NCBI GenBank assembly: GCA_025506515.1
Contig: CM046453.1
Location: 5,267,910 to 5,331,909 of the forward strand
DNA: 64,000 nt
Direction: 5' to 3'
Origin: Flaveria trinervia
Lineage: Eukaryota > Streptophyta > Magnoliopsida > Asterales > Asteraceae
Position numbers and translations under genes: made by a program. The notes beneath the pieces were generated by a model that saw only the letters and a list, made by a program, of their open reading frames with translations, was not told the origin of the DNA and did not search any database. Positions 1 to 10,936 of the stretch are shown piece by piece. Numbering within the stretch: position 1 is the first letter of the stretch; each line of letters opens with the position of its first letter.

Positions 1-868
1 TGTTGGATTCTTTATGCCCAAGACACATAGAACATTGATGTTGTTAGTACGTTATGATCCAAGTCGGGTCATACCTAATAACAAACTTAACAAACACTAA
101 TTAATATTAATTGATGATATGATCATGCAATTAAATAATTACGCCAATTTAGAAAAAGGCTTTTCTAAATAAATTGTATATGAGATGGAACAACTTATAA
201 GGATATTTTGTTCATGAGTATTATTTGTAATATTGTTTAAGTTGGTTAAATAACATTAAATAATAAAAGTGTGTATGAGTTATATAATTAATAGGTTAAT
301 TATATAACTAATTAAACAACTAGTATACATAATATGGAGAACAAAATTGGGGGAAAACCCCAATTTTAAAGCTAATTTCAGTCGCCACTTTTAGGGGTGT
401 GGGTCTTTAGTGGTCTTAAAACACAACACTTGATTAACTAGTTGCACACACTTCCTCTCTCACTCTCTCTCTCATACATGCAAGAATCAAAAGGTGAAGA
501 ATTCTCTCTTAGTTCGTTTTGGTGTAGAAATCCTAACAACAAGGTGCTTTGCTTGATGTTTGTGGATATGGAAACTTGAGGACACATCTCCTTGGTGTTT
601 TGGTCGTTCAAGAACCTCATTCTCTTAATCATTTTCATGTTTTTCAGCAGCTCTACAAAGGTAGTTTGTATGTGTTGCTTTTGGTTGTTATTTCTTCTTG
701 ATAGCTAGTTCATACACATATATTTGATCTTATGTTCTTGGGTTTGTTGATATTAACTTATATGCCTTAATTTTCACTTTACAAAACATAATATCAAGGT
801 TTGTTTCCGCTACGTTTTTCTTGTTTAAACGGTTAAACAACTATGAAAATGGTCCAACAAACCCAACA
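1..868 (+). mobile_element. Ty1/copia LTR (solo or 3' LTR, left edge at window edge)
   Basis: The segment opens with TGTTGG and closes with CCAACA, the TG...CA form of an LTR. It shares ordered blocks with the LTRs of the copia element at 49363-57542 read on the other strand: GATCCAAGTCGGGT, AACAAACAC, CCAATTTAGAAAA, TTTTCTAAATA and a CCGCT-CGTTTT block near the end. No primer-binding site follows position 868, so this is a solo LTR or the 3' LTR of an element lying to the left. The spacing differs clearly from the other LTRs, so it is a related but different subfamily. Confidence 0.72.
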
Positions 869-2520
869 ATAAGTGATTTTCGACCACAAATATTGCACAT
901 ATTTTTTTTATCTTGTTGGGATATAGTTGTATTAAACACTTTTGTAATATACGTAATTGTTTTATTTCATTCAATTTTTTCAATAATTATATTTTGATTT
1001 TTTAATTTACACCATAACGTACTAAGGCGACACTGACTAAAATCAAATTCCCAAAAAATCGCCCAACCGAACCGTCGCAGCGCAGGAGCATTTCCACTAG
1101 TACTATTATACTACAAAATCATCTTCACACATCAACAAGCATCTCTACGTTACGATAGTGATTAAGGATAAGTGAAGGTATGATGAAGTCAATGATATAA
1201 TGTTTTGACATCTATTGCACATAAGAAAATGCCATCACTATCACAAAGATTTCTTGAACATTTATCGGTTTGTCTTAATTCATACCTCATGTTCCTGATG
1301 ATTGATGAATGACTTTATTTTTGTTTGGATGAAGAGTGAATTTGTTTCTTAAGTGATGAGTGTTAATTCGTTGTAAAACAGTCAATGATTATAGGTCCTA
1401 GACTGTGTTGATACCGATTGCATCGGTGGGTCTTGCTTGCTCGTTGTCACCACTCCGTTTTCAATAATTTTTTTATTGAAATGTGCATTGCAACGGTAGA
1501 TGAAAGTGAATCTAACTCGTGTCAGTTTCAGATTAAATTTATAATAAAAATACATGAAACTAAAAAACATATACGAAAATGAATTTGAGAATTAAAAAAA
1601 GGAAACTATATATAACTCCGCTCCATTTAGAATGAAACTTATGTCAAATTGAAGAAAATATTATATTTTGACAAATATAAGATAAAAATGAAAAGGTTAA
1701 AAATTAATTCAAACCATTAAACGATATAAAACTTTAAAATTAACACATGCTGAAATTCTAATGTTACAATCCATTATTCATAGCACACCTAAATTAGTTT
1801 CTTTAAACAACAGACTACGCTATTTTCACACATTTGAACTTAGAACTCTAGTTTGTTTTTAAACGGTTAATTGAATCACTAACAGGTCGTTGACCCATAC
1901 GATCATCTTCATTACTCAAGTATAGAACCTGGGAACATTAGGATGTCACGTTCCCGAAAGAAAGCACGTACATCGTTTTGTCCCCATCAGTCCTTGACAT
2001 AAGATCATCCTTAAAACGAAAACTCGCATTTGATGAAAAAACCCTCTAACCCAAACGAAACCTCTTTTATATTTGTCACATGCAAGACTTGAACTTTAGA
2101 TCTTTATTTATATTACTGAGATTTTAAAGTATCTTATCTAATATAAAACCCTCTAACTCACATGAAGCCCCTTTATATTTTGAAGTATGTTATCTAATAT
2201 AAAAGATTTGAGTCTCTATAAAGTGAAGTTTAAGCGTTTAGATATTCTCATATTTCCACTAAATTAATAAATTAGTATTATAATCTATTTATCTTATATT
2301 GGTGAGGCATACCGAATATATTAGACTAATGGCTTTGCATTGAGCTTATAAATCTAACGACCGTTTTAATGTTCATTTAATGTGTATGCATTCATTGTAA
2401 ATACTATTTGGACTAACAATGTTTAAAACAATCATTTTTTTTCTCTTTGCAATTATATTATTTAATTGTATAATGTTCTAATTATAATATTGATACAAAA
2501 ATAAGCGATAGAACATACTC
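869..2520. other. AT-rich intergenic sequence, no gene seen
   Basis: I see no coding region with splice logic, no RNA gene and no recognisable element here. Short open frames on the minus strand have no family resemblance. Confidence 0.5.
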
Positions 2521-2610
2521 TTAACTAGTCACGGATATGATACATAACTCATAAGGTTGTTCGTAAAGTCTTCGTGAGAGGGATGTGAGTGTTTCACGTG
2601 ACGGTAAGAA

Positions 2611-2643
2611 GCGGTGCACATTGCACCGCCCCTCCTTGAGGGG
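2611..2643. repeat. Two adjoining perfect hairpins
   Basis: GCGGTGCA and TGCACCGC (8-bp stem, loop CAT) are followed, sharing one base, by CCCCTC and GAGGGG (6-bp stem, loop CTT). The pair lies in a locally GC-rich patch (about 2560-2690) inside AT-rich DNA, which suggests a small mobile-element remnant. No terminal repeats were found. Confidence 0.6.
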
Positions 2644-2749
2644 AGGCGTGAATGGGTTCTTGTGATTAGGGTCACGGTGGCTACTTGACCAAAACAAAAA
2701 TATTTTTTTTTCTTTTTTAGTTTTTACTATAAATTCAATCCTCACTACC

Positions 2750-4480
2750 TTTAACCTATTACACGACGTACTAATTATTTTTTGTCACACTTACTAAATC
2801 ATTACGGATGATCTATTACTCGACTCTATTTGAGGTACAGACATTTTCAACCAATGATTCATGTCTTTTAAACACTCACGTACGTGAAAAACATATATTA
2901 AAGGTTGTTTCGGTGGAAATTAATAAGATCATAATCTGAATTCTTCTAGCTCATTTTGTTCAAAAAACATATTGGAATAAGAATTGAATCCCAAGACAAC
3001 GTATATGTTTTGTTCTTATAAACTGGTGGAACTAGAATTGAATTCCAAGAACATATTTGGTTGGTTGATAAAAGTATGAAATTAAAATTGGTATGTATTC
3101 GCTTAAATTAATCCATATAGAGAAATTTGACATTCTTCATAAATTTTAAAGATATTCAATAGAAGATACAGAATCCTCTAACTCCTTCGTCACTATCACA
3201 GCCTAGTAGTTCGTACTGTAGTCACCACTTGCACCAATCACCATCAGTTTTGTGGATGTGGCGGTCGGTAACATACAGTACTGTTTGTCGTTATATAACC
3301 AATATTTTATACATATCAATATTGTTTGTTTTACCCACAAAAGGTTTACAGATTTATTTTTGACTGACTGAGTGAAAACTCTGTAGAAGATTAGTTATCT
3401 TTGAATTGCTCTCACTAAAAAGCGATCACTCGCACAGACAAGTGTCTGCCGCTAGTTAACTTAAAATTAAATAAATATATTAAATCTAAAAAAACATCAT
3501 TTTTAATAACATTCAACTCAAACCTTGTTAAATTGACAACCGTATACATCTGCCCACTCTACCAAGTGAATGCAACAATAAATACATTAACTAGATATAA
3601 AGTTGTACAGCTGCATAATATTTTTTTCAATATTTTTAATAAATGTATCATTTCCCTGTAGATCGTTGATGGCAATTTCCTGTTTTTATTAAAAAAAATG
3701 AATTTAGACATTGATTTTATTTTGAAACAAATAAAATGATTTCAAACATTTTTACCAACATTAATTTTTCTCTACATGAATACCCATTTTTACCAACATT
3801 AAATTTCTCTACATGAATACCCATTAATCATAATCAAATTTAACTAGTAAACTGTATAAACATGTATATGTTTTACTTTAGCTGAGATACATTAGATGGT
3901 AACCATTCTCTCCACATTCTAATTCTCATTATATCTATTAAACCTTACGTACAATTACAATATGTGAACGCTTATAATTCTCTGCTTAACTTGATTGCGT
4001 ATTAAACGGGTCATATTTCATATGTCCTAATGATGTAGACGCTAAGCACTGTTGTCTATTCATCGTACATGTTATACATGTTATGTAACCTTTCAATATA
4101 TATATATGTATATATATATATCTAATACATAAATGCTACTAATGAGTCTGTAAAAACATAAAAAGGTTTTTATAGTCTCAAAATAATACATTTAAAGTTA
4201 TGCAGGACCATGTTGCACAATCATGGGCCTAAGTACCTCTGGAAGAACTTAAATACAGTACCCACATAGCCTTGGGTTACATGTATATCTGTAAGTGTTT
4301 AATACCTGCAAAATCATATCAGTATGACTCATTCAGTCTTCATGTCTACTAAAGCAAATAACCTGTAAAAAACCTGAAATGTATGCAGATTAATCAGCAA
4401 CTAAATGTGTTTTGTGTGCGTATTAAATAATTTATACAAAGAAAGTAAACTTTATAACGTACCTGTCATTCGTGTTTCAA
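2750..4480. other. AT-rich intergenic sequence with one 38-bp tandem duplication
   Basis: No gene is seen. Positions 3747-3784 and 3785-3822 are two adjoining near-identical 38-bp units, each beginning CATTTTTACCAACATTAA. About 4097-4122 is a short imperfect TA run. The right end probably holds the 3' UTR of the nuclease gene that ends at 4482. Confidence 0.55.
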
Positions 4481-4481
4481 G

Positions 4482-7400
4482 TTAAGAAGATAAGAGAGAG
4501 ACCATCTTGCTTACAGACTCCGGCCCGTAGTTATTTACACTTGGGATAATGTTTTCAGGAGACATAAATTTTACACACTCTTTGAGTTCTGTAAAACTGC
4601 TATGCTCACTGTATGGCACCTCATATCTGGATCAGAGAAAATTAAGCTAATTACATAACTTTTAATGATTTATTAATCGTTAACTACAATTACAAGAACA
4701 ATATTATTACAACAATAATTTAATTATTTAATAAAACCACATTTGATCATAAACACATAGTATCACCTTATAATAGTACCCTGCTGCCATCTTTTTCCTG
4801 GGGATGATTTCTTTCCTTTACTAAATGACCAACCAGTAGGTGAGAAAGCAACTATAAGACTATACCGACCCTGAATAAAAAAGCCGATAATAATATAAAA
4901 AATTGAAAAAATAAATAAGAGCACATGTAACATATCTAACTCATTATGTGTGTGTAGTGTGTTTAAAGTTATGGGATCCCTGAAAGTAAACTACTAAAAG
5001 GAACAAATATGTATAGTTCTGTTCGTGTTTGGTATGAGTGGTCTTTTGTTTACCGAATTCACACGCCAGTAGAACTTTAAGGTGTATAACATTAGCATAA
5101 GTTTAATGATAATATTTGACTTCTATGAAATGCAAGAACACTTGATGAGAACATGCTACAGGCTTAACATTAATATTTTAATATTTAAGATTGAAGGACA
5201 TCAGTGTCTAAAAACCAATAATACAGCATTGGTGGCAGTTGAAACTACTATTACAATTTACAAGATTTTAATGAGTATGTAATGACAGACACCCATCATA
5301 ACCTACTTTTTCTGTCTTGTAAACATATTGGTTGAATGATGTACCTTTCATATTACAACACCTATACCCTCTCATTAAAACAATCCATAATTGAATGTAA
5401 CACAAGGCAAAATTGACATCATGTTTTTTTTCCCAAAAGGTGTTTTTATATAATATTACCTGTGATTCTACGAATGACACTGATTAGCGCCATAAATTGG
5501 ATTTGAGATCAAGATGATCATTAAGCACCAATGACAAGTCACGATTATTTGTTGACCACTTATTATTATTAGCATAAGGCAAAAAGAAGGTTTGAAATTT
5601 GAAGTGCTTACCATATACATGTTAGCTACATGTTTCAATCTTTTGAAATTTGCTAGGGTCCACATGGGCACAACATGAATGTGGCTCTCCCTTTCATCCA
5701 ATGTTAGCCATTGCATATCTTCTTTTGGCATCCCTAAACATTCTAGAACTCTCATTTTTGCTGCAGTAACGTATATTTTCTTGTGGAGAACACGAGCTAC
5801 CTCCATAAACACCCTTTCTTTTCCTGTTTTTCATTTTTAGTTTAATAATACAGGGTAAAAAATGATGATATCTGTTAGATAGAGATGAAAAATAGGCAGG
5901 TTAAGTAATGGGTCAAAAACTCAAAGTTACTTCAGGTCAATATGAATACTTACATAGCATGGGTTGAAACAATTTGGGCCCACCCATAAATAGATATTTT
6001 TAGTTTTGAATATTACAAATAATCATGTGCTACATCTAGTTACAGAAGCAATTTAGAAGTTTCTTATGCGCTCAAACAGACGACTTTCAGCCCGTTTAAT
6101 TTGACTCCTTTCCCTTTCGGTTATATTTTGTAATATGTAGCTTAACCTATTTGATCTACTAGAGATAAAACATAACCATATCAACATATTTATAAGAGTG
6201 AGACTTCAGTTGAAAAAAAACTTTACCGATTGTATAGCTGCCAATCAGAAACAATGTTTTTGGGTTAAAAGCTTCAGCTTGAATAGCCTCAAGTACATAT
6301 TGGATCACAGCTTCTTGCTTGGGAAAGTCATACTGCCAGAATCATGAATAAACTTATACAACCTTAAGACAGCAATAAAAGAAAAACTAAAACATTAAAC
6401 TAATAAAAGTTCTGTTCACTTACCTGAGGGTCACAATATGTGGTATCTAGAACGAGAGTGTGCACACGTGTCTGCAAACTAGAGATTTTTGTCATATCTT
6501 CACTAAACCGAAAATCTCCTGTGTGTAGAATAGCCTATGCATGAAAACAGTGATCATGTCAGAAAAATAACAAGTAAATAGATAGGAAAAAAAAGGTCAG
6601 AAGTCAGTATGATACATACTTTTCCATTTGGTGGTTCAAATAATATTATAATGGCACCTGGACAGTGATTAGCATCAAAGCACGTTACATCAACTCCCGC
6701 AATATTTATCTTCTGATTGAGAGGTAAAACTTCAATTTTATCCCATGGGATCCCAATTTTTAAATTTACAAGTTTTGCTGTAATTAAGGAGCAGTAAATC
6801 TTCCCATGGCAGAAGGACTTTGTAAGACCTCCATAATCTGAAGAAACATATGCAGTAAAAGCACCATATTACAAAATTAGCAAATTATGAAACAGATTTT
6901 GGCAAATTACAATATAACAGCAGTATTGCTCTTACGGTCTGCATGAAAATGAGTAAGGAACCAATGAGAACAATCCCTTCGCAGATATTTAAAGGCATCC
7001 TAATAAAACTAAAGAATGTTAGTAATCAGGAATGCATTAGTGATAATCAACATTGGTGATAAAATATGTCAATATATCATTACAACCAGAAGCTGCATGG
7101 TCTAAGAAAATAGAACTTACCACACGGAATGGAGTTCCACTAATTGAACACCATGAGGGTGTATCTCGGAACTTTTTATTTGAAAAGTTTGTTTAGGCAC
7201 ATTGCGTTTACTACCATTACTTGAGTTACTTTTTCCAACTTGTGCCCCGGTAGTGCAACTTTTTTTCACTTTTCCAGCAAAACCAGAAAAAAAATCCGTG
7301 ATCAACTTATTGGTGACTGTTTTAGTCTCCTTTGGTGCTACTTTTTCAGGCATATTCACTTCCTCAGAACATTCAGTTCTCAATTCACTAATAGCATGAA

Positions 7401-9194
7401 CAATCTTTTTCCTGGGGCCAAGTGCAGTAATACCTATCTTACATAGATCCTATAAGAAAGAATAAAGTTCAAAACTTTACTTGATTAGGTAACAAACAAT
7501 GATAGCAACAGTTTAATACATTACAAACTGCAAAGCAAAACAGATGATACGTGAAAATTTTGAAATCAAACATAAAAGATGATAGTGGTTTAACTAACCT
7601 CATCAGTCAACCACTTCAGACTGTCCCAATCAATTTCTTCACGGACGAATACCTCTTCATACCGAGATAGGCCCAGGTTTTGCAGCCACACTGATACATG
7701 AGAAGTGTGATGCGTTTGACCAGGATCTACACAATTAGGATCATCAAGAACTTGCCCAGTCGATTCCAAAACATGGTCACTATCAGGAACGTCTATCTGC
7801 AAAATGTACAGAAAATCAACTTCCATAAACAACTAATTATCTACTATTTATGTCTACTGGCAGATCAAGAACACATTTGTTTGTGTATGCATAACTGCAT
7901 ACGCCAACTATTTTTCATAAAAGCCTGAAAAAGTTGTTGGCATTGACATTAAGCTAAAAGGATAACACATCTATTGTCAAGCATGCCTTCTTGTCTTTTT
8001 GTGTTGTTATGATTATGTGTTACATGCTATTGTTATTTCCTTTTTGCATATGTTTATATTTCCGCCCTCTTTTTCCTCTTTGTTCTTTGAGTTGGGGGTC
8101 TCGCTAGGAGTAGCATTTCTATCCCATGGGCTAGGAAAAAAGGTTTGCATCCGTTCCAACCCTCCCAAACCCTACTCTATGAGTTGGGATTTTTACAGAG
8201 TATGTTGCTGTTGTCATTGTATCTATTGTCAAGCAGACGCTAAATGTTTAGAGGATAACTCACTGCTATACTTACAGTCCTTTAGAAAACTAAAACATTT
8301 CCATAATGCAAACGGTCGTGTTAAACAAATATATAGATATATTTCGGGGGTTTCTACATGGTGATCTCCTACTCAAAAGTGTCCTTGTGAGTCCAAAATT
8401 AAAGACAATAGACAATTGATGAAACAATAACAACTGCATATTAGAGATAATTATAACGAATAGGTCACGTGAACTTAATATACCCAACTATAAAGAACGC
8501 AAGAGCTAAACGAACTTACTTGATCATGTACCTGCTCTTTGTCAAGGCACTCATTAGTATGCACTTGTCTCATCTCATCACTCATATCAGAAATGTCAGT
8601 TCCACACAATGGACAACAAATAAACTCACCAACACCCACATTATCACCAATTTCAATCTCCTTTTCTTCAGAAGAACAACATAAATCAAGCAACACATCA
8701 AGCTGCGTACTACCATCCTCTTCACGGTCCTCAAATCCTTCATCTGCATCACCATCCACCTTCTCACAAGCATTTTCACAAACACTTAGTCCGCAATCAC
8801 CCCTCGACCTCAACAACAGCCTCGACTCAATCGAATTCGATAAGTAACCAAACCCATCACTCAATTTCATACTTTTCTCACTACCCGTAACTGAAACACC
8901 ACCATCGACCTTAATCTTGCTGCAGAGTACCGTCGGTTCAATAGATTCTAAGGAAAAGCCCAAACCCAGATCAAAATCAGGTGAGGTTACAAAATTCTCC
9001 TTACCGGGGCAAGATCGGGTCTTTTTCGGCTTCTTCGATGGTCGATTGATGGGGGTGTTTGAGGGCTTCAGCTTCTGTGATGAAGTAGGTTTCTTTTGGG
9101 TGAGTGGTAAAGATTGAATTGGGTTTTGAAAATCGTCGTCATCGTCGTATATTCGAGATGAATTGAAAGTGAATTGTGAAGAATTGGTGTTCAT
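4482..9194 (-). CDS. SAM-domain SNM1-like DNA cross-link repair nuclease (MBL/beta-CASP), one frame break
   Basis: Predicted nuclear 5' exonuclease of the SNM1/PSO2 (DCLRE1) family, acting at DNA interstrand cross-links. Ten GT-AG exons: 9194-8520, 7796-7599, 7449-7121, 6999-6936, 6837-6620, 6534-6424, 6332-6227, 5823-5612, 4870-4767, 4626-4482. Residues ~194-216 form a CCHC finger (CPLC, then HTNEC), UBZ4-like. Residues ~258-313 are a SAM domain spanning exons 2-3. NKLITDFF in exon 3 resembles a PCNA-interacting box. Catalytic motifs: THFHADHY across the exon 4/5 border, DANHCPGA, HTGDF, LDTTY, then the beta-CASP pieces SEHS and IIPSVN. The SAM domain and ~720-aa size fit, from memory, the Arabidopsis At2g45700 type rather than the shorter SNM1. 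Anomaly: the exons sum to 2162 nt. The exon 3 frame must shift by one near the A5 run (7173-7177 on the plus strand) to enter the conserved WCSISGTPFRV stretch. Either an assembly error or a real lesion. Confidence 0.9.
8080..8216 (+). mobile_element. Au-like SINE remnant in nuclease intron 1
   Basis: The order of blocks (TTGAG, GGGTCTCGCTAGGAG, TCTATCCC, AAGGTTTGCATCC, ACCCTCCCAAACCCTAC, GAGTTGGGATTTTTAC, then TATGTTGCTGTTGT) matches my memory of the 3' body and TTG-rich tail of the widespread plant Au-type SINE. It lies antisense to the host gene, in the intron between exons 1 and 2. The 5' limit, which would carry the tRNA-like promoter, is not clear. Confidence 0.6.
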
Positions 9195-9293
9195 CGTTGA
9201 CGGTGTGTTTCTTCTGTGGGAAAGACGATGATCGATAAGGGGTTTTCAAATGGGTTGAATGGAGGGAACTACAGGATGAAAACCTTTGCAGTG

Positions 9294-9299
9294 TATATA
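9294..9299 (-). promoter_or_regulatory. Probable TATA box of the SNM1-like gene
   Basis: TATATA in the context CTATATACACTGC on the minus strand, about 100 nt upstream of the start codon at 9194. The intervening leader is pyrimidine-rich and has no upstream ATG in a good context. Assigned by position and motif only. Confidence 0.5.
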
Positions 9300-9364
9300 G
9301 AAATCTGAAGCAATCGGATATTTTTATAAATACTTAAAATTTAATGTAAATATATATTCAAAAT

Positions 9365-9437
9365 GGGGATGTAGCTCAGATGGTAGAGCGCTCGCTTAGC
9401 ATGCGAGAGGTACGGGGATCGATACCCCGCATCTCCA
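9365..9437 (+). tRNA. tRNA-Ala (anticodon AGC)
   Basis: A full cloverleaf can be drawn. The acceptor stem GGGGATG pairs with CATCTCC (one G-U), with discriminator A at 9437. GTAGCTCAGATGGTAGAGC supplies the D arm and box A. The anticodon stem CTCGC/GCGAG encloses a loop with AGC. The T arm GGGGA/TCCCC-like stem encloses TCGATAC, box B. There is no intron and no encoded CCA, as expected for a nuclear gene. A CAA lies just upstream, as is common at plant tRNA transcription starts. AGC decodes alanine GCU/GCC codons. Confidence 0.95.
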
Positions 9438-9448
9438 TTTATTTTATG

Positions 9449-9454
9449 TTTTTT
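9449..9454 (+). terminator. RNA polymerase III terminator of the tRNA gene
   Basis: A run of six T lies 12 nt after the mature 3' end. A shorter TTTT at 9442-9445 precedes it and may act first. Confidence 0.8.
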
Positions 9455-10081
9455 AGGTTCTGAAGTTTGGGCAAAATACATATCAACCCCTTCAACATCT
9501 ACTATCTCTCATTTACGACATCAAAATCAAATTAGACTGAACGAATATTACGTTTTTGTATGTTGTATTAAGCTCTTTTTACTTGTAAATACACCACACA
9601 ATAGTAAACGAGTTTCCAAATGAAGCATTGAAGCCACTTGACAAATTTTCCTTTAAAGTCCCACATTTCTTATAAGATGTTTCAATCTTTTATAATTTTT
9701 ATAGACGTTAGAACTCTTTTAAAATGAAGGCAAATAAATCATGTATAAATCTTGGTTACGATTTATTGATTAACTTGTTTTTAATTTGACTTATTTTTTT
9801 CAATTCAATTTTAAAATTATTAATAGTTATAAAATATTTTACAAGATTAAAACTATCTTGAAAGTTGTATGAAACACTTTAAAAACCTAGTTAACTTGGT
9901 TATTACTAGTAAAGTTTTCTCTACAAATATTTATTATCCTTTCAATTATATTATTAAATTATTTCAAAAATACAAATCAAAAGTTGCCTTCAGAAATGTA
10001 ATTTGATGGAGTTCTCAAGTCACCATTTTGGTAGACTAAATAGAGGATGCAAGTTGAGTTTAGTCGTTTGTCAATTAAGGA
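9455..10081. other. AT-rich intergenic sequence
   Basis: Nothing recognisable: no coding frames with family resemblance and no clear element ends. Confidence 0.5.
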
Positions 10082-10175
10082 GATCTGACTGAGTCAGAAG
10101 TTGATTTAATTAAAAGTTCTGACTGAGTCAGAAACTAATCTAATTAGAAGTTCTGACTGGATATACATCTGACTG
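10082..10175 (+). repeat. 34-bp tandem repeat, about 2.7 units
   Basis: Units start at 10082, 10116 and 10150, exactly 34 bp apart, and begin with a TCTGACTG core. The first two contain the palindrome-like TTCTGACTGAGTCAGAA or a one-base variant. The third is truncated and diverged. The array abuts the GC-rich block at 10184. Confidence 0.8.
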
Positions 10176-10183
10176 AAACTTGA

Positions 10184-10561
10184 CTGTTTGTTTTAGACTA
10201 GAACCAAAACAAAACCCACTGGAATCACACCACCGGTCGGAACCACCACTGTCACCGTACGCATTCCGACCACCACCGCAATCCACCGCCCTTCGCCACT
10301 ATCGTCCATCAAACCACCACTGCCACTGCCGAAGTCGGAACCACCACGCCACACCCTTCACCACCGTTCGCCACAGTCAGAACCACCACACCACCACAAC
10401 CACCCTCCGCCGCTTCTCCGCCTCCAACTCCTCCAACACTAGCAAGTACCCGAGTCGCAAGGGGGAGGGGGCTCTGCTGGTCACGAGGGGTAATCAAACG
10501 GGCTGAGGGCTGACCCGCTGACCGAGTTAGCCGGTCAGCCCGGTCAGCCGAAAACAAACAG
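10184..10561. repeat. GC-rich block bounded by an 11-bp inverted repeat
   Basis: CTGTTTGTTTT at 10184-10194 is mirrored by AAAACAAACAG at 10551-10561. The interior is strikingly C/G-rich, full of CCACCAC and CCGTC steps, unlike its AT-rich surroundings. Near the right end come several GGTCAGCC-type steps. This looks like a non-autonomous DNA-transposon remnant with subterminal motifs. I found no convincing target-site duplication. The His/Pro-rich open frames inside look compositional rather than coding. Confidence 0.45.
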
Positions 10562-10936
10562 CCCCTTAGCCCGTTAAAAACTTGATTTGAGCCTAAAATT
10601 GAAGTTCATTTAATAAACAGAGTCAAACCTGAGCTTCATATGCTGAGCTTGACATCTAGTCCAAGCTAAAATAAACATATTTTCGCCTCACAAAGTACAA
10701 ATTCTTGAAATATGTGTCTGAATATCTCGACTGTTCAACAAGCAGCTATAAAGAAAAGATTACACATTCTTTTGTGTTACCTTAGAAACAAACTCTATAG
10801 ATCTTAACCTCTAATATGTTGTGTAACGATCAAAGTTTTCCGCAACCCCACAAGTAGTCGTTTAAGACTCAGATAGTCGGATTCTGAACTAATTATCTAC
10901 TGAAAATGCTAGAAAAATAATAGCAGGATGCACAAA

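Noticed and set aside
10180..10506. 108-codon His/Pro-rich frame
   Set aside because: Composition of the GC-rich block explains it; no domain, no splice context, and it starts inside the inverted repeat.
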